Below, one piece after another: positions 7,025-16,495 of a stretch of 64,000 nt of DNA. The stretch comes from Thermoplasmatota archaeon (GTDB lineage Archaea > Thermoplasmatota > Thermoplasmata > Thermoplasmatales > Thermoplasmataceae): NCBI GenBank assembly GCA_023381355.1, contig JAMCUL010000020.1:40996-104995 (forward strand), given 5' to 3'. Positions within the stretch are counted from its first letter, which is position 1; each line of letters begins with the position of its first letter. The position numbers and the translations under genes were made by a program. Under the pieces are notes generated by a model that searched no databases, had not been told where the DNA came from, and saw only the letters and a list, made by a program, of their open reading frames with translations.

Positions 7025-8554
7025 ATGGATGAAGTCGAGCAGAACATAGGATTCACCACGGGACAGAATGACAGTGATGTTTTCCGGTTCGTGCTGAATC
7101 CAGCCGTGGAATTGAGAAAATGGGAATATGTTACGCTTAGTACGGGAAGTTTTTCTATAATCGGCAGGGTTGAACGTTTACAGTCCTTCAATGAGATGAT
7201 CCAGGAAAGTATCAGTTACGAACGTCTCAAGGAAATAATTGAGACCATCTCAACAAAGAGCGTTGACATAGCTGTATGCAGAACGGTTGGATCAATAGGC
7301 TCAGAAGGCGATGTGTCAAAGGGTAACAGGATACTGATAAGGCCGGGAATGGAAGTAAAACGTTCCACAGAGGAAGAAATGAGGACTCTGTTCGGATATT
7401 CCAGGGAAAATTCTATTGTCCTTGGGAATCTTTCAAACTACAGATCAGTAGGTGTGGGAGCCTCCATAAATGGCCTGAGGAGACACGTTGCAATCATGGC
7501 ACAGACCGGTGCTGGAAAGAGCAATACTGCGGCTGTCATGATAGAGGAGCTCATCAGGAAAGGTGCAACGGTAGTTGTACTCGATCCACATGCAGACTAC
7601 GCCCTGATGAAGGCGGAGGCGGAAGTTGGAAACTATACGAAAGTGTTCAAGACTCCCCTAAGTACCGGAAGATACAGCAGTGAACTGAACGCTCTCACAG
7701 ATCAGTTCACCATACGTTTTCAGGACCTTGATGAAAATGATCTCTTTGACATCATGAGAATAGATGATGAATGGACGACCCTCAAGGAAATTACCAGAAA
7801 AATTCTTGAAGGAACAAGAGGAAAGGGAGATCTTGACGACTTCGTAAAATCGTATCAGGCTCTTGAAAGAACAGATAGGGGGAGAATTGCAGGAAGAATT
7901 GCCCTTCTGAAGGCCATAAAAGGGATATTTGGTAACACAACCACCACCATAGACTCATACCTGAAGGAGGGGCAACTTTCTATCCTGGACCTTTCCGGCC
8001 TTGATCAGGACGTGATGTCATATTTCTGCCTCAGGGTACTGGATGAAATATATGATGCAAAGGTGGCAGGTACATTCAGGTATCCTGTGTTCGTCTTCAT
8101 AGAGGAGGCACATAATTTTGTCGGCAGAGAAAGCAAGGGAAAGCTGCCGGACCTCATAAAGAAGATCGCCTCGGAAGGAAGGAAGTTCGGAATGTTTCTT
8201 GTGGTGATCACGCAGAGACCTGGAAAGATCGATCAGGATGTTCTCAGCCAGTGCAATTCCCAGATAATCCTGAGGATTACAAATCCAATGGATCAGAGGG
8301 CTATTGAGGAGAGTTGTGAGGGTGTGAGTGCCAGCGTCATTAATGATCTGCCATCCCTGAACACAGGAGAGGCGGTCCTGGTTGGCGAATTTGTCAGATT
8401 TCCAGTGATAGTGAAGATAAGGAAGAGGGAGACAAGAGAGGGTGGTGGAGATGTTGATGTGATATCCCTTCTGAAGGAGTCATTTGAGGCCAGGAACAGG
8501 AGGCTGGATCCTTCAGAGAACAGGAAGGTACTGAGAGGATTGCTGGAAGATTGA
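7025..8554 (+). CDS. herA: HerA DNA translocase/helicase
   Basis: Protein of 509 residues from ATG 7025, chosen by the TATA spacing and because the extra 18 residues upstream have no family character. An N-terminal HAS-barrel-like region (1-140) is followed by the RecA-like motor with Walker A QTGAGKSN (about 160-167), DPHADYALM, Walker B VFVFIEEAHNFV, and the late motif GRKFGMFLVVITQRPGKID. HerA is a hexameric ATPase that drives DNA through its ring and, with the nuclease NurA and Mre11-Rad50, resects DNA double-strand breaks. It is the first gene of herA-mre11-rad50. The nurA gene usually found with it is not in this window. Confidence 0.93.
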   Translation: MDEVEQNIGFTTGQNDSDVFRFVLNPAVELRKWEYVTLSTGSFSIIGRVERLQSFNEMIQESISYERLKEIIETISTKSVDIAVCRTVGSIGSEGDVSKGNRILIRPGMEVKRSTEEEMRTLFGYSRENSIVLGNLSNYRSVGVGASINGLRRHVAIMAQTGAGKSNTAAVMIEELIRKGATVVVLDPHADYALMKAEAEVGNYTKVFKTPLSTGRYSSELNALTDQFTIRFQDLDENDLFDIMRIDDEWTTLKEITRKILEGTRGKGDLDDFVKSYQALERTDRGRIAGRIALLKAIKGIFGNTTTTIDSYLKEGQLSILDLSGLDQDVMSYFCLRVLDEIYDAKVAGTFRYPVFVFIEEAHNFVGRESKGKLPDLIKKIASEGRKFGMFLVVITQRPGKIDQDVLSQCNSQIILRITNPMDQRAIEESCEGVSASVINDLPSLNTGEAVLVGEFVRFPVIVKIRKRETREGGGDVDVISLLKESFEARNRRLDPSENRKVLRGLLED

Positions 8555-8606
8555 AGCGGATAAAATTATAAGGTTGCAGCGATCATATTATGAAGGGAAA
8601 GTAGAG

Positions 8607-9719
8607 ATGACCAGGTTCATGCACGTTTCAGATACCCATCTTGGCGCCGTACAGTATGGTATTGAAGAGAGGGAGGCAGATTTTTACGATGCCTTTTCAG
8701 AGGCTATAGATATAGCAATAAACAATGATGTTGAGTTCATAATTCATTCAGGAGACCTCTTTGATTCAAGCAGGCCCTCGAATAAGGCCCTCCGTGTTTT
8801 AAAGGAGAACATGCTCAGGCTTTACCAGAGAAAGATAGAGATGATCTGCATACCCGGTGATCATGACAGACCAAGGGGGAGAGATGTAACTGCCCATGAA
8901 ATATTTGATTTTGTGGGACTCCGGATGATAGGGATGAATGATCTTGAGTTCATCAGGAAGGGAGATGTGGACATTGCGGGTATTGGGAACATGAAACTTT
9001 ACCAGTCAGACGAGCTCAAAAATATATATACAAGGGCTAATGAAAGTGCCTCAGCAATGAAGAAATGCGTATTTGTGTCCCATCAGGCCATAGATCCTTT
9101 TTTTCCCGAGGAGCAGTGTGAGGCAAAGAAGTCGGATCTGCCCGTGAATTTCACCTACATGGCTTTCGGACATGTTCACCAGTTCAGGGAAGAGAAGATA
9201 GGGAGATCAGTATTCTCATATGCGGGTTCAACAGAAGTCAAGGCAACCAAGGAGATATCGGGACTTGCGAGGCAGGGGAAAGGAGTCAATATCGTTGAAA
9301 TTGATGATGAGGCTAGAATAAGCAGGATAAGGTTGAAAAAAACAAGAATGCAGTTCGATCTCACTGGAACTGCAGATGAGATCTTCTCTAAGATGGAGCA
9401 GATAAACCTTGAGAAGTATGAGAAGAGGCCGCTCATCAGCATGACTATCACGGAGAAGGTCGATAACGCTTACCTGAAGGAGATGATCAGGGAACATTCA
9501 CAAACTTTTATTATAAGGCAGCCGCACTTCGAACTGGAGAAAACGGATGTGAAAGTTGATGTTGGGGCATCAAGGAAACAGATCGAACTCTTCATAAAAT
9601 ATTTCGGTGCAGAAAGGAAGGGAAATATCGCCTACGAGATATTCAGGGACCTGAGGAATGGCGAATTCTCTGAGGCAAACATAAGGAAGATGGCGGAGGA
9701 AGGCGCAAATGCTGATTGA
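8607..9719 (+). CDS. mre11: Mre11 DNA double-strand-break nuclease
   Basis: Protein of 370 residues from ATG 8607, so that MTRFMHVSDTHLG (motif I, metal-binding Asp and His) opens the protein. Other calcineurin-like phosphoesterase motifs follow: HSGDLFDSSRPS (II), CIPGDHDRPRG (III), VFVSHQAI (IV) and FGHVHQF (V). The C-terminal part is the capping and Rad50-binding region. Mre11 is a Mn-dependent nuclease that opens and trims DNA ends in complex with Rad50. Its last 11 bases overlap the rad50 start, a sign of coupled translation. Confidence 0.94.
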   Translation: MTRFMHVSDTHLGAVQYGIEEREADFYDAFSEAIDIAINNDVEFIIHSGDLFDSSRPSNKALRVLKENMLRLYQRKIEMICIPGDHDRPRGRDVTAHEIFDFVGLRMIGMNDLEFIRKGDVDIAGIGNMKLYQSDELKNIYTRANESASAMKKCVFVSHQAIDPFFPEEQCEAKKSDLPVNFTYMAFGHVHQFREEKIGRSVFSYAGSTEVKATKEISGLARQGKGVNIVEIDDEARISRIRLKKTRMQFDLTGTADEIFSKMEQINLEKYEKRPLISMTITEKVDNAYLKEMIREHSQTFIIRQPHFELEKTDVKVDVGASRKQIELFIKYFGAERKGNIAYEIFRDLRNGEFSEANIRKMAEEGANAD

Positions 9720-12405
9720 AGAGATCGAACTGAAGAATTTCCTTTCCCACAGGGATACCAGGGTAGGCTTCTCCACAGGGGTGAATATAATAATCGGCAA
9801 GAACGGTGCAGGAAAATCCTCAATAGTTGACGGCATGAGGATGGCGCTGTTCGGGAGTGCTGAAATAGAGAGGAGGATGGTATCATACCGTGAAACCGAG
9901 GCAACTGTCAGGATAAGATTCCGGCACAACATGCACGAGTATGAGATCACCAGGACGGTGGAGAACAAAAAAGGGAAGGAGAATACAAAACACGCAGTGA
10001 TCCTGAAGGACGGAGTAAGGATTGGCGATGGCGCAAACGAGGTGAATCAGGCTGTAGAAAGAGAACTTGAGATCGGAAAGGTGGCATTCATTAACTCTGT
10101 CTACGTGAAGCAGGGCGATATCGATGGCCTTGTTACATCAAGACCGGCTGAAAGGAAGGATATAATGAGCGAGATAATAGGGCTCAAAGATTATGACAGA
10201 GCGTTGAAGAATCTTGATCCTGTTATAAAGAATCTTGAACTTGAAACGCGGGACTATGAGGCTAAACGGGCCTCCAGGTCAGATATTGCGACAAAGATAG
10301 AGGAACTGGAACAGGAAATTGAACTTGGAAAGAAGAGAAAGGCGGATCTTGAGAGTGAAATGACATCTGCCGAAGAGAAGAGAAATGACCTGAGCTCCTC
10401 AATAGGAATTATACAGAAAAGGAAGGAGGAGATGGAACATTACGAAAAGGACCTCAGGGAGAAGATGAAGGAGGTTCATTCCCTCGAAGATGAGATTGAG
10501 AAACTGGCAGCAAGGAAGGAAGAGTATGATTCGATAAGGAATGAATATGAGAAACTGATTGCAAATCCCCTGTTTGTAAGAAGAAATGAGATGCGACAGG
10601 TCACTATGAAGCTGCAGGAAATTAACAGGTTGCAGGATGAACTGAGAAGTTACACTGACACATTGGAAAAATTGAGGAATTACCAGGAGTCCCTGAAGGC
10701 CATTCAGGGAGATTATGAAGAATATATGAAGACAGGAGAAATTTTATCACAGATTGAAAAGGACATGGCGGGTCTGAAGAAGGGGAAGGAGGAATTTGAT
10801 CGCATCACCGGCACCTATAATGACCTTCAATCGAGGAAGGCTGGACTCGTGATGGAGATTGAGAGAATTTCCGGGAGGCTTTCAGGCAAGATAGACCCTG
10901 GTCTTATTTCCATGGATTATGTGGAAAGAACACGGGAGGAACGTAGGGAAACACTGAGAGGGATAACAGGGAAAATAGCCAGTGAAGGATCAAGGGCAGC
11001 AAGCCTGAAGGAGAAGGTGGATGAGATCAGGGAGAAGATGGAGAAACTTTCAAGTGCACCCCTGTGTCCACTATGTGGGCAGAATATCGATGATCACAAG
11101 CACGAAGAGATATTTGAGAATTTCAAGGAGGAGATCAGGAAGGCAGAAGCAGAAATAAAAGGTTCAGATGATCACATAAGGGCGCTTACCATAAAGCAGT
11201 CGAAGGTTTCAGATGAACTCAAGATACTGGAATCGAGGGATGTGAATGACTACATTTCAAGGATTGAAATGATTAAGCAGGTTGAGGAGGAAGAGAAAAG
11301 ATGCCTTGAAGGCATAAGAAATAACAGGGAATATGACGAGAAATACAGGAAAGCGGAAAGCGAAATTAACAGGTTAAGGGTCATGATGACACAGCTGGAA
11401 AAACATTACAGGGAATATCTTGAAATCATGAGCAAGATAGATTATATCAGCAATATGAAGATCGGAGAAAAAATTGAGAATACAAAGAAAGAGATCGAGA
11501 AAGGCGAAGTATTCTGCAAATCTTTTCCAGATGTCATGGATATCCTGCAGAAAGGATCTAACCTGGGCGACGTGGAAAAAATAGAGAAGGATGCAGACAG
11601 CCTCTTCCAAAAACTAAAGGGTAAGGATTCCATAATTGAGATGGAAAGAAAGGATCAGATGCTCAGAGGCTATCAGGAGGAGATATCAACAATAAGGAAA
11701 AAAATTGAGGAAATACACAGTGAGATCAGCGAAGAGGAGGGATTGAGGGGGAAACTTTCGCTGATTCAGGAAAAGATCAGGCGAATTTCGGAGGAGCGTG
11801 AAGGAGTTATATCAATTATTTCAGGGAAGGGAAGTACAGTAAAGCAGTTAGGTCAGGACCTTGAAGAGACAGATAAATACCTTCACGAAGTGGAAGGATC
11901 GTTCAGGCAGCTTAAGTTTCTCTCCATTCTAAAAAAGGCGATATCAAGGGATGGAATACCAAAGGCACTCAGGGGAATAGCGGTGGAGAGTATTTCAGCC
12001 CAGGCCAGGAACATCATATCAAGATTCAACCTTGCAATTGAGGATGTAAGGCTCTCCGAGGACCTTGATGTGGAGATTATGCAGGATGGGTCAGTGAAGG
12101 ATATATCTCAGTTAAGCGGAGGGGAGAGGACAGCCCTTGCAATAGGCATAAGACTTGCCATTGCAAAATATCTTGGTGGAAACATGAGCACCATTATAAT
12201 GGATGAGCCCACCATTTATCTTGACGAGGAGAGAAGGAACGATCTCAGGGATATAATCAAGTATTCCATAAAGGAGCTGAGCGATGAAAATATATTTCCG
12301 CAGATCATCATAATCACACATCACGAGGAACTCGAAACTGCAGCTGATGTCGTCTATGAGGTCAGGAAGGATGGTGGAGTCTCTTTTGTGAGCATAACTC
12401 AATAA
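9709..12405 (+). CDS. rad50: Rad50 DNA-repair ATPase
   Basis: Protein of 898 residues, the usual length. Walker A GKNGAGKSS lies at 30-38; long coiled coils lie on both sides of the zinc hook CPLCGQ (Cys453 and Cys456), which joins two molecules; the ABC signature LSGGER is at 802-807 and Walker B IIMDEP at 829-834, followed by the D-loop. Rad50 tethers DNA ends and gates Mre11 by ATP. The start overlaps mre11 by 11 bases. The last gene of the cluster. Confidence 0.95.
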   Translation: MLIEEIELKNFLSHRDTRVGFSTGVNIIIGKNGAGKSSIVDGMRMALFGSAEIERRMVSYRETEATVRIRFRHNMHEYEITRTVENKKGKENTKHAVILKDGVRIGDGANEVNQAVERELEIGKVAFINSVYVKQGDIDGLVTSRPAERKDIMSEIIGLKDYDRALKNLDPVIKNLELETRDYEAKRASRSDIATKIEELEQEIELGKKRKADLESEMTSAEEKRNDLSSSIGIIQKRKEEMEHYEKDLREKMKEVHSLEDEIEKLAARKEEYDSIRNEYEKLIANPLFVRRNEMRQVTMKLQEINRLQDELRSYTDTLEKLRNYQESLKAIQGDYEEYMKTGEILSQIEKDMAGLKKGKEEFDRITGTYNDLQSRKAGLVMEIERISGRLSGKIDPGLISMDYVERTREERRETLRGITGKIASEGSRAASLKEKVDEIREKMEKLSSAPLCPLCGQNIDDHKHEEIFENFKEEIRKAEAEIKGSDDHIRALTIKQSKVSDELKILESRDVNDYISRIEMIKQVEEEEKRCLEGIRNNREYDEKYRKAESEINRLRVMMTQLEKHYREYLEIMSKIDYISNMKIGEKIENTKKEIEKGEVFCKSFPDVMDILQKGSNLGDVEKIEKDADSLFQKLKGKDSIIEMERKDQMLRGYQEEISTIRKKIEEIHSEISEEEGLRGKLSLIQEKIRRISEEREGVISIISGKGSTVKQLGQDLEETDKYLHEVEGSFRQLKFLSILKKAISRDGIPKALRGIAVESISAQARNIISRFNLAIEDVRLSEDLDVEIMQDGSVKDISQLSGGERTALAIGIRLAIAKYLGGNMSTIIMDEPTIYLDEERRNDLRDIIKYSIKELSDENIFPQIIIITHHEELETAADVVYEVRKDGGVSFVSITQ

Positions 12406-12966
12406 ATAATGAAGGCGCATATTAGATATAATCTCAACATCGGCGCTTTCATTGACCTGATATATAAATGCAGATTTGAAGTTTATAAGATTTATAAAAA
12501 TTTTATTCCCTTCTCTTTCACATTGCTCGTTTATATGGATCTCCATGCTACATGATCGATAATGCCATCAGAATTACCGCATATCAAAATTAAACCTGTG
12601 CACCTAACGGCACGATCTCATTCTATAATGCATAATTGGAGTATGAGAGAGGAATATGCAGGTTATGCTAGATGCCCCTCAATGCTGGAATTGTATGCAG
12701 GGTAGATATGATATGCCCCTGAAGGATCGTGAATGCAGGTTGAACCAATGGTATCCTGAAACATAGAGCAGAATTAATGCACAGGTAAATATCCGTTATT
12801 CAGGAATTATGAAAAGTGAAACTGCACGGGTGAATATATCCCAGGTAGGATATAATAGAGATACTTTTCACCGGAATAGTTCCAAAAGCCAAATTCCCCG
12901 GCGGCAAAAAACCTATTAATATTTTCAACGAAAAAAAACTCAAACAGTTGTGGCTATTCTTGCGCC
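12406..12966. other. 560-base gap between two convergent genes
   Basis: It lies between the 3' ends of rad50 and the site-2 protease gene. A 144-codon minus-strand frame that reaches into it is mostly a shadow of rad50. I see no tRNA, no hairpin of note and no protein-like ORF. Confidence 0.5.
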
Positions 12967-14052
12967 TCATATATAGAACGGCACCGGTGTAAAGGACAGG
13001 ATGAACATCGCCAGCACGATCAGCCCAATAACGATCTCCTTTGCTCCCACTGGAGTTGAATCGTCAAGCGCGGGAGGATGCTCAAGTCCCAGGAACATCA
13101 CAAGTATTGCAATAAGTATCCAACCGAAATAATTCAGTCCAAGGTAGAAAAGTATCAGAAGAAAAACATAACTTATGATTATGGACTTGCGCCCGAGAAT
13201 TCCCCGCAGGACATGGCCTCCGTCAAGCTGCCCAACAGGGATGAGGTTCATGGCAGTGGCGAATATACCGACCCAAACTGATAGGACCATGGGAAACACC
13301 GGTGGCTCCACTGGCAGTAAATGGAGCAGGTCGTATATGAATGGATAGTTCAGAAAATACGGAGAAAATGTGCTGACATGAATCATCGTCTTCTGAAGAT
13401 AATCCGCGACGAAGAGCAGGGGCAGGGCTGTGAGGAAGCCCGCTATCGGTCCTGCTGCTCCTATATTTGTCATCACCTTCCTGTTTGGGAATGGATCGCG
13501 AAGTGATATGAATGCCCCGAAAGTGCCTATGGAATATGCCAGAGGTATGAATGGAATGAAGAATGGAAGCGATGCCCTTACCCCGTAATGCCTTGCAACA
13601 AAGTAATGGCCGAGTTCATGAACACCAAGAATTGTGAGCAGGGGTGCAGAAAAGAAGAGTGCACTGTAAAGGAGAGTCCTGAGAAAGACATCAGGTCCCG
13701 GCGCAACGAAATCCTCAGAGAACAGATACCCGGCATATAAAGTTGAAAGGATTGTCAGGATCAGCAGGATAATATTCACTTTTATTGATGCAAATTTCCT
13801 CTTTGGAACCTTTGAAACCATGATGTAATGCTCATAATCCTTGACCAGCTGGGGAACGTATCCCCTCTCTGAAAGTCCCCTGCTCAATTCACCAAATTTC
13901 CTTGACAAATCGGGATTGTCATTGTCAAGAAACTTGAACTTGATGGAAAATGGGGAGACCTCGATCTCATATGTATCGACATACTCCTTCACCAGTGAGA
14001 CAACCTCCTTGACGGAAGGATTTTCAAGTTCAATTTCAGAAGTCCTTTCCAT
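12967..14052 (-). CDS. Site-2-type intramembrane zinc protease (peptidase M50)
   Basis: Protein of 361 residues from ATG 14052, preceded by GAGAAG. A soluble N-terminal domain (about 1-85) is followed by about seven membrane helices. Zinc site: HELGH at 145-149 and the distant NLIPVGQLDGGHV motif, in which Asp is the third ligand. The family cuts transmembrane segments of regulators or other membrane proteins within the bilayer. No substrate gene is obvious nearby. The 3' end faces rad50. Confidence 0.88.
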   Translation of the reverse strand: MERTSEIELENPSVKEVVSLVKEYVDTYEIEVSPFSIKFKFLDNDNPDLSRKFGELSRGLSERGYVPQLVKDYEHYIMVSKVPKRKFASIKVNIILLILTILSTLYAGYLFSEDFVAPGPDVFLRTLLYSALFFSAPLLTILGVHELGHYFVARHYGVRASLPFFIPFIPLAYSIGTFGAFISLRDPFPNRKVMTNIGAAGPIAGFLTALPLLFVADYLQKTMIHVSTFSPYFLNYPFIYDLLHLLPVEPPVFPMVLSVWVGIFATAMNLIPVGQLDGGHVLRGILGRKSIIISYVFLLILFYLGLNYFGWILIAILVMFLGLEHPPALDDSTPVGAKEIVIGLIVLAMFILSFTPVPFYI

Positions 14053-14212
14053 TAATATCTTCTCTTTGTTTTGATTTGATCTTTTCCCCGATCTAACGGG
14101 AACCAATCATTATCATGGCTCCACTGACCCACGGGGATTTTTTTGCCTTCCTCTGATCGGCATTTCATAGCAGGAAACAGATCCTCAACTCGTACTGAGG
14201 CCCATTATGGAA

Positions 14213-14228
14213 GGGCAATCTCTTGCCC
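14213..14228. repeat. Short hairpin GGGCAA-tctc-TTGCCC
   Basis: A perfect 6-bp stem with a 4-base loop in the gap between the divergent protease and aldo/keto reductase genes. Too short to assign a role. Confidence 0.25.
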
Positions 14229-14351
14229 TGAGTCGTCATATGACCTCATTTATCGGAAATACTATTTTTCAGGGCTATTGGGTATTAATATATTTTAATT
14301 AAGTTTTGTTGATCCACAGGTTATATACCAGCAAATCTGGAAGCAGAGATG

Positions 14352-14359
14352 TTTATAAT
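14352..14359 (+). promoter_or_regulatory. TATA box of the aldo/keto reductase gene
   Basis: TTTATAAT is centred about 25 nt before ATG 14381, the spacing of a leaderless promoter; this decides the start against the longer frame from 14306. Confidence 0.55.
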
Positions 14360-14380
14360 GGGTTATTGGCATTATCGGGT

Positions 14381-15301
14381 ATGAGAAGGATGGAGATTGG
14401 AAATGGGAAGATCAGTGCTCCGGTGGTTGGTTTTGGCGCATGGCAGGCTGGAAAGATTGGATGGGGAAAGGATTACACGGATGAGGATGTTGTTGATGCA
14501 ATTCAATATTCCATAGAAAATGGCGGAAACTACATCGATACAGCAGAGGTGTACGGGATGGGACATTCTGAGGAAATTGTTAGAAAGGCCACTGAGAACA
14601 TGGACAGGAAAAAATTTATCATAGCAACCAAGGTGGCTCCTCCTCATTTCAGGTACAGGGATGTGATAAGGGCATGCGAGGCTTCCCTGAATAGACTCGG
14701 GACTGATTACATAGATCTGTACCAGCTTCACTGGCCTGATAATTATGTACCGCTTAAGGAGACACTCTCTGCCATGGAAAAACTTGCTGACGATGGACTT
14801 ATAAAAAATATAGGTGTGTGTAACTATCCTGCACCATTGATAAAGGAGATCACGACCCTGCTGAAGGATCATGAGCTTGTATCAAACCAGATGAGGTATA
14901 ACATTTTACAGAGGGAAGTTGAGGAGGAAACCTTTCCTCTGATGAAGAAGGGTGGCATCGCCATGATTGCATACAGTCCCATAGCCAAGGGTCTCCTTTC
15001 TGGAAAGTATGATGAAAATCACCTTCCCTCGGATGAGATCAGGGAATCCGATCCACTGTATAGGCATGAAAATGTGAGGGCAATCTCAGGAATACTGTCA
15101 AGACTGAGAGATATTTCGGAAAGACATAAATGCGAACCTGCTTCGATTGCACTCGCGTATCTTATAAAGAAAGGGGCCATGGTTATTCCAGGTGCAAAAA
15201 ACAGGAAGCAGGTGGAGAGTAACCTGAAGGCAGGAGATATTGATCTGGACCGGAAGGAAATGGATTCCCTGGAGGAAAATGTGGAAATCAATTATTTCTG
15301 A
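14381..15301 (+). CDS. Aldo/keto reductase
   Basis: Protein of 306 residues. It shows the AKR barrel pattern: GFGAWQAG at the N-terminus, NYIDTAEVYGMGHSEE (catalytic Asp and Tyr), FIIATKV (catalytic Lys), LYQLHWP (His), GVCNYPAPLI, IAYSPIAKGLLSGKY and the NADP-binding IPGAKNRKQVESN near the end. The family reduces aldehydes and ketones with NADPH; the physiological substrate cannot be told. It precedes an alcohol dehydrogenase by 131 bases on the same strand, which may be functionally linked. Confidence 0.88.
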   Translation: MRRMEIGNGKISAPVVGFGAWQAGKIGWGKDYTDEDVVDAIQYSIENGGNYIDTAEVYGMGHSEEIVRKATENMDRKKFIIATKVAPPHFRYRDVIRACEASLNRLGTDYIDLYQLHWPDNYVPLKETLSAMEKLADDGLIKNIGVCNYPAPLIKEITTLLKDHELVSNQMRYNILQREVEEETFPLMKKGGIAMIAYSPIAKGLLSGKYDENHLPSDEIRESDPLYRHENVRAISGILSRLRDISERHKCEPASIALAYLIKKGAMVIPGAKNRKQVESNLKAGDIDLDRKEMDSLEENVEINYF

Positions 15302-15432
15302 CTCCTCCGTAATTTTTCCTCCTGATTGACTGTCATTTTCATGACATTTTTCCTGTACCATGACTTTTATTTTTCCTGCATATTCCCAACTTTTAACTAT
15401 ACAGAAATAATTATTCCTGAGGAGATCGAGGT

Positions 15433-16482
15433 ATGAAAACAGTTGCATATGGAGTCGATGAACCCCATGGAAAATTTCATGAGATGAATGTGGAGAGAAG
15501 GGAGGTTGGCGATGATGATGTACTTATAGACATAGAGTACTGCGGGATATGCCATAGCGATATTCATACAGCCAATAATGAGTGGGGAGGTGCAATGTAC
15601 CCGGTTGTGCCTGGACATGAAATTGTTGGAACAGTGAGGCAGACAGGTAAAAATGTGACAGATCACAGGGTTGGTGACAGGGTCGGTGTGGGTTGCATGG
15701 TTGATTCCTGCAGGAATTGCGAGGAATGCAGGAAAGGAAATGAACACTACTGCGAGAACACCGTGTTCACATATAATTCCCATGACAGCCATACAGGTGG
15801 GGTCACATATGGGGGATACTCCGGGCAGGTTGTGGTGGATCGTAATTTTGTCCTGAAAATACCGGAAAATCTTGACCTTGCTGCCACTGCTCCCCTGCTC
15901 TGTGCAGGCATAACGACATATTCTCCACTCAGGTTCTGGAACGTGAAGAAGGGAGATAGGGTCGCAGTCGCGGGACTTGGTGGTCTGGGGCACATGGGCG
16001 TGAAGCTTGCAAGTGCAATGGGCGCAGATGTTACAGTATTAACGACATCTCCCTCCAAGGTGGACGAGGCGAAGAGGCTGGGTGCGCAGGGCGTGATACT
16101 TTCAGGGAATAAGGATGAACTGAAAAAACACAGGGGAGAATTTGATTTCATTCTTGACACGATACCTGCAGTACATGACCTGAATCTATATCTTTCCCTC
16201 CTGAAACCTGAGGGTGCACTGGTTCTTGTTGGGCTTCCGGAGAGAGGCAACTCATATAACGTATATGCAGGGGCGCTTGTCGGCGGAAGGAAGACCCTTG
16301 CTGGATCAAATATTGGAGGTATCCGGGAAACCCAGGAGATGCTGGACTTCTGCGGAAAGCATGATATAACAGCAGATATAGAAATGATAGGGCCCGAAGA
16401 GATAAACAGGGCATATGAAAGAGTCGTAAAGTCCGACGTGAAATACAGGTTTGTAATAGATATGAAAGGAAGAAATAACTGA
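15433..16482 (+). CDS. Zinc-dependent alcohol dehydrogenase (CAD-like)
   Basis: Protein of 349 residues of the medium-chain dehydrogenase family. Catalytic zinc site in YCGICHSDIH and VPGHEIVG; structural zinc site with four Cys in CMVDSCRNCEECRKGNEHYC; nucleotide-binding GLGGLGHMGVKLA. The pattern is closest to cinnamyl-alcohol/YahK-type NADP-dependent alcohol dehydrogenases that reduce a wide range of aldehydes. A purine-rich GAGGAGATCGAGG precedes the ATG. The reductase gene upstream may supply or share substrates. Confidence 0.88.
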   Translation: MKTVAYGVDEPHGKFHEMNVERREVGDDDVLIDIEYCGICHSDIHTANNEWGGAMYPVVPGHEIVGTVRQTGKNVTDHRVGDRVGVGCMVDSCRNCEECRKGNEHYCENTVFTYNSHDSHTGGVTYGGYSGQVVVDRNFVLKIPENLDLAATAPLLCAGITTYSPLRFWNVKKGDRVAVAGLGGLGHMGVKLASAMGADVTVLTTSPSKVDEAKRLGAQGVILSGNKDELKKHRGEFDFILDTIPAVHDLNLYLSLLKPEGALVLVGLPERGNSYNVYAGALVGGRKTLAGSNIGGIRETQEMLDFCGKHDITADIEMIGPEEINRAYERVVKSDVKYRFVIDMKGRNN

Positions 16483-16495
16483 AAATTTTTCTTAA

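Noticed and set aside
12112..12546. 144-codon frame on the minus strand at the end of rad50
   Set aside because: Two thirds of it lie over the Rad50 signature and Walker B coding region, and the product shows no domain; it is a shadow.
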